Of a stretch of 64,000 bases of DNA, positions 62,527 through 64,000 are shown one piece after another. The DNA is taken from positions 1-64,000 of the forward strand of contig NZ_JACHCP010000009.1 in assembly GCF_014207185.1 (NCBI RefSeq). The letters run 5' to 3'. Every line of letters starts with the position of its first letter. Within the stretch, counting starts at the first letter, position 1. The stretch is from Rhodanobacter sp. A1T4. Its GTDB lineage: Bacteria > Pseudomonadota > Gammaproteobacteria > Xanthomonadales > Rhodanobacteraceae. The notes under the pieces are model-generated. The model was not told the DNA's origin. It did no database searches and saw only the letters and a program-made list of their open reading frames with translations. The position numbers and the translations under genes are program-made.

Positions 62527-62555
62527 GCAACATGCGGCCGCAGGGCCTGTATAAT
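62527..62555 (+). promoter_or_regulatory. Promoter of the glycine-riboswitch/gcvP transcript
   Basis: A perfect TATAAT at 62550-62555 with a weak -35 (GCAACA) 17 bp upstream, about 15-20 bp before the riboswitch. Confidence 0.6.
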
Positions 62556-62569
62556 CAGCGGGGTAAACG

Positions 62570-62775
62570 TATGGTGGGAGAAGCGGTGGCCTGAAGCTGG
62601 GCCAATCCGCTGCCGAAGACGCAACGCCCGTAATCGCTCAGGCTCCTGTACCACCACGCGCAAACACTCTGGAGAGACCGGTTCAATCCGGCGCCGAAGG
62701 TGCACGAAACGCCGCGATCCTATCGATCGGTGGGCATTTCCAAACTCTCAGGCAAAAGGACAGAGGGGCGCCTAC
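62570..62775 (+). ncRNA. Tandem glycine riboswitch (gcvT motif)
   Basis: Two glycine-type aptamers follow in tandem. Aptamer 1 has TGGTGGGAGA, GCCGAAG and CAGGC; aptamer 2 has TCTGGAGAGA, GCCGAAGG and CTCTCAGGCAAAAGGACAGAG, the classic conserved blocks. It lies directly upstream of gcvP. In this family glycine binding usually turns expression on, so catabolism rises with glycine. The 62436-62812 gap contains this element and its promoter. Confidence 0.93.
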
Positions 62776-62812
62776 GTGCGGCACGGCACGTTGCCTTTGG
62801 ATGCCTCCAGTC

Positions 62813-64000
62813 ATGACCCAGTCCAACTCGTCTTTCTCTCGTACCCCTTCGTTGCGCGAGCTTGAGCATCATCACGCGTTTATCGAGCGCCATATCGGCC
62901 CCAACGATGCCGAGATCGCGCAGATGCTGCACGTCATCGGCCATGAGTCGCTGGAAACGATGACCGACGCTATCGTGCCGGCTGCGATCAAATCGTCCGC
63001 GCCACTGTCGCTGCCGCATGCCATCACCGAAGTCGAGGCGCTGGCCAAGATCCGCGTCATCGCCAACAAAAACCAGGTGTTCCGCAGCTTTATTGGCCAG
63101 GGTTACTACGGCACCCATACGCCGAACGTCATCCTGCGCAACATCCTCGAGAATCCGGCCTGGTATACCGCCTACACGCCGTACCAGGCGGAGATTTCGC
63201 AGGGCCGCATGGAGGCGCTGATCAACTTCCAGACGTTGTGCGCCGACCTTACCGGCATGGAGATCGCCAACGCATCCCTGCTGGATGAAGCCACCGCCGC
63301 GGCCGAGGCGATGACCCTGGCCAAGCGTTCGTGCAAGTCCAAGTCCAACGTCTTTTTCGTGTCGCGCGGCGTGCATCCGCAGACGCTCGAAGTGTTGAAC
63401 ACCCGCGCCGAGGCGATGGGCCTGGAGCTGCACATCGGTGAGGATACCGAAGCCGCCAGCGTCGATAGCTTCGGCGTGCTACTGCAGTACCCGAACACCT
63501 TCGGCCAGATCAACGACTACAAAGCGCTCGCGGATGCCACGCATGCGCGCGGCGGCCTGGTTGCCGTCGCCACCGACTTGCTTGCGCTGACCTTGATCGC
63601 CGCGCCGGGCGAATGGGGCGCGGATATCGTGGTCGGCAACTCGCAGCGCTTCGGCGTGCCGTTCGGCAACGGCGGCCCGCATGCGGCCTTCATGGCCTGT
63701 CGCGACGCGTATAAGCGTTCGATGCCCGGCCGTCTGATCGGCGTCTCCATCGATGCCGAAGGCAAGCCGGCGTACCGCCTGACCCTGCAGACACGCGAGC
63801 AGCACATCCGCCGCGAGAAGGCCACGTCCAATATCTGCACCGCGCAGGTGCTGCTGGCGGTCATGGCGAGCATGTATGCCGTGTATCACGGTCCGGAAGG
63901 GCTGACCCGCATCGCCCGCCGCGTGCATCGCCTCAGCGCCATCCTGGCCGGTGCGCTGGGCAAGGCCGGCATTGCCGTCGGTCCGGATTTCTTTGACACG
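62813..64000 (+). CDS. gcvP: Glycine dehydrogenase (decarboxylating), P protein, 5' part
   Basis: The frame from ATG 62813 stays open to the right edge (about 396 codons of some 950). It begins [18 protein letters not shown], then [45 protein letters not shown] and [15 protein letters not shown], all GcvP N-terminal marks. It decarboxylates glycine with PLP, passing the aminomethyl group to GcvH. The PLP lysine lies beyond the window. It is under the glycine riboswitch. Confidence 0.97.
   Translation, partial: MTQSNSSFSRTPSLRELEHHHAFIERHIGPNDAEIAQMLHVIGHESLETMTDAIVPAAIKSSAPLSLPHAITEVEALAKIRVIANKNQVFRSFIGQGYYGTHTPNVILRNILENPAWYTAYTPYQAEISQGRMEALINFQTLCADLTGMEIANASLLDEATAAAEAMTLAKRSCKSKSNVFFVSRGVHPQTLEVLNTRAEAMGLELHIGEDTEAASVDSFGVLLQYPNTFGQINDYKALADATHARGGLVAVATDLLALTLIAAPGEWGADIVVGNSQRFGVPFGNGGPHAAFMACRDAYKRSMPGRLIGVSIDAEGKPAYRLTLQTREQHIRREKATSNICTAQVLLAVMASMYAVYHGPEGLTRIARRVHRLSAILAGALGKAGIAVGPDFFDT

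Noticed and set aside
62436-62705. N-terminal extension of the VOC protein frame
   Set aside because: It is the reverse strand of the glycine riboswitch and promoter; the GTG at 62435 with its ribosome site gives the correct family start.

Overview
The window looks like a chromosomal segment of a gammaproteobacterium of the order Xanthomonadales (Lysobacterales), most likely family Rhodanobacteraceae (Dyella/Rhodanobacter-like). This is inferred from the high GC content, the gene neighbourhoods (serC-pheA-aroA-kdsB, uvrC-pgsA-tRNA-Gly-tRNA-Cys, pst-phoU, clpS-clpA) and the FabV-type enoyl reductase. No 16S gene is present, so genus is not established.

Bases 1-5328 are the distal part of an integron cassette array. 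Fourteen attC sites with near-identical sequence separate thirteen complete small cassettes and one cut by the left edge. All recognisable cassette ORFs point right, so the integrase and attI should lie left of the window. The cassettes encode an STM3941-like membrane protein, a small family usually labelled ADP-ribosylation/crystallin J1, a cysteine-rich possible zinc ribbon, several secreted or membrane proteins and many unknowns. One cassette has no forward ORF. A UPF0158 gene follows the last attC without an attC of its own.

Bases 5.8-14.3 kb are accessory-like: a frameshifted and an intact alpha/beta hydrolase with a winged-helix regulator and a perfect operator-like inverted repeat, the whole block lying between two diverged direct repeats; a DeoR-type repressor divergent from a NudK-like Nudix hydrolase; a truncated HTH regulator beside a two-domain aspartyl protease with a PDZ domain; a short-chain dehydrogenase remnant; and an MFS exporter.

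Bases 14.3-24.6 kb carry a DUF4105 protein, a lipase-like lipoprotein, the eutB-eutC-eat ethanolamine module, a monoacylglycerol-lipase-like hydrolase, an untracked 54-residue membrane protein and a GH3 beta-glucosidase.

Bases 24.7-41.3 kb are mostly housekeeping: tRNA-Cys and two tRNA-Gly, pgsA, uvrC, a low-molecular-weight phosphotyrosine phosphatase, fabV, serC-pheA-aroA-kdsB (with a 168 bp MITE-like hairpin between aroA and kdsB), an FHA protein, a PHA-system protein, infA, clpS-clpA, a Nudix hydrolase, mnmA and hflD.

Bases 41.5-49.9 kb hold a two-component system followed by a complete RND efflux system (pump, adaptor, outer-membrane factor). Bases 50-57.4 kb are a phosphate-starvation region: an OprD-like porin behind a near-ideal Pho box, an RNase T gene, then pstS-pstC-pstA-pstB-phoU behind a second Pho box. 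The last part carries a CBU_0592-like protein, rlmB, rnr, tRNA-Leu, two small conserved proteins and a tandem glycine riboswitch in front of gcvP, which runs off the right edge.
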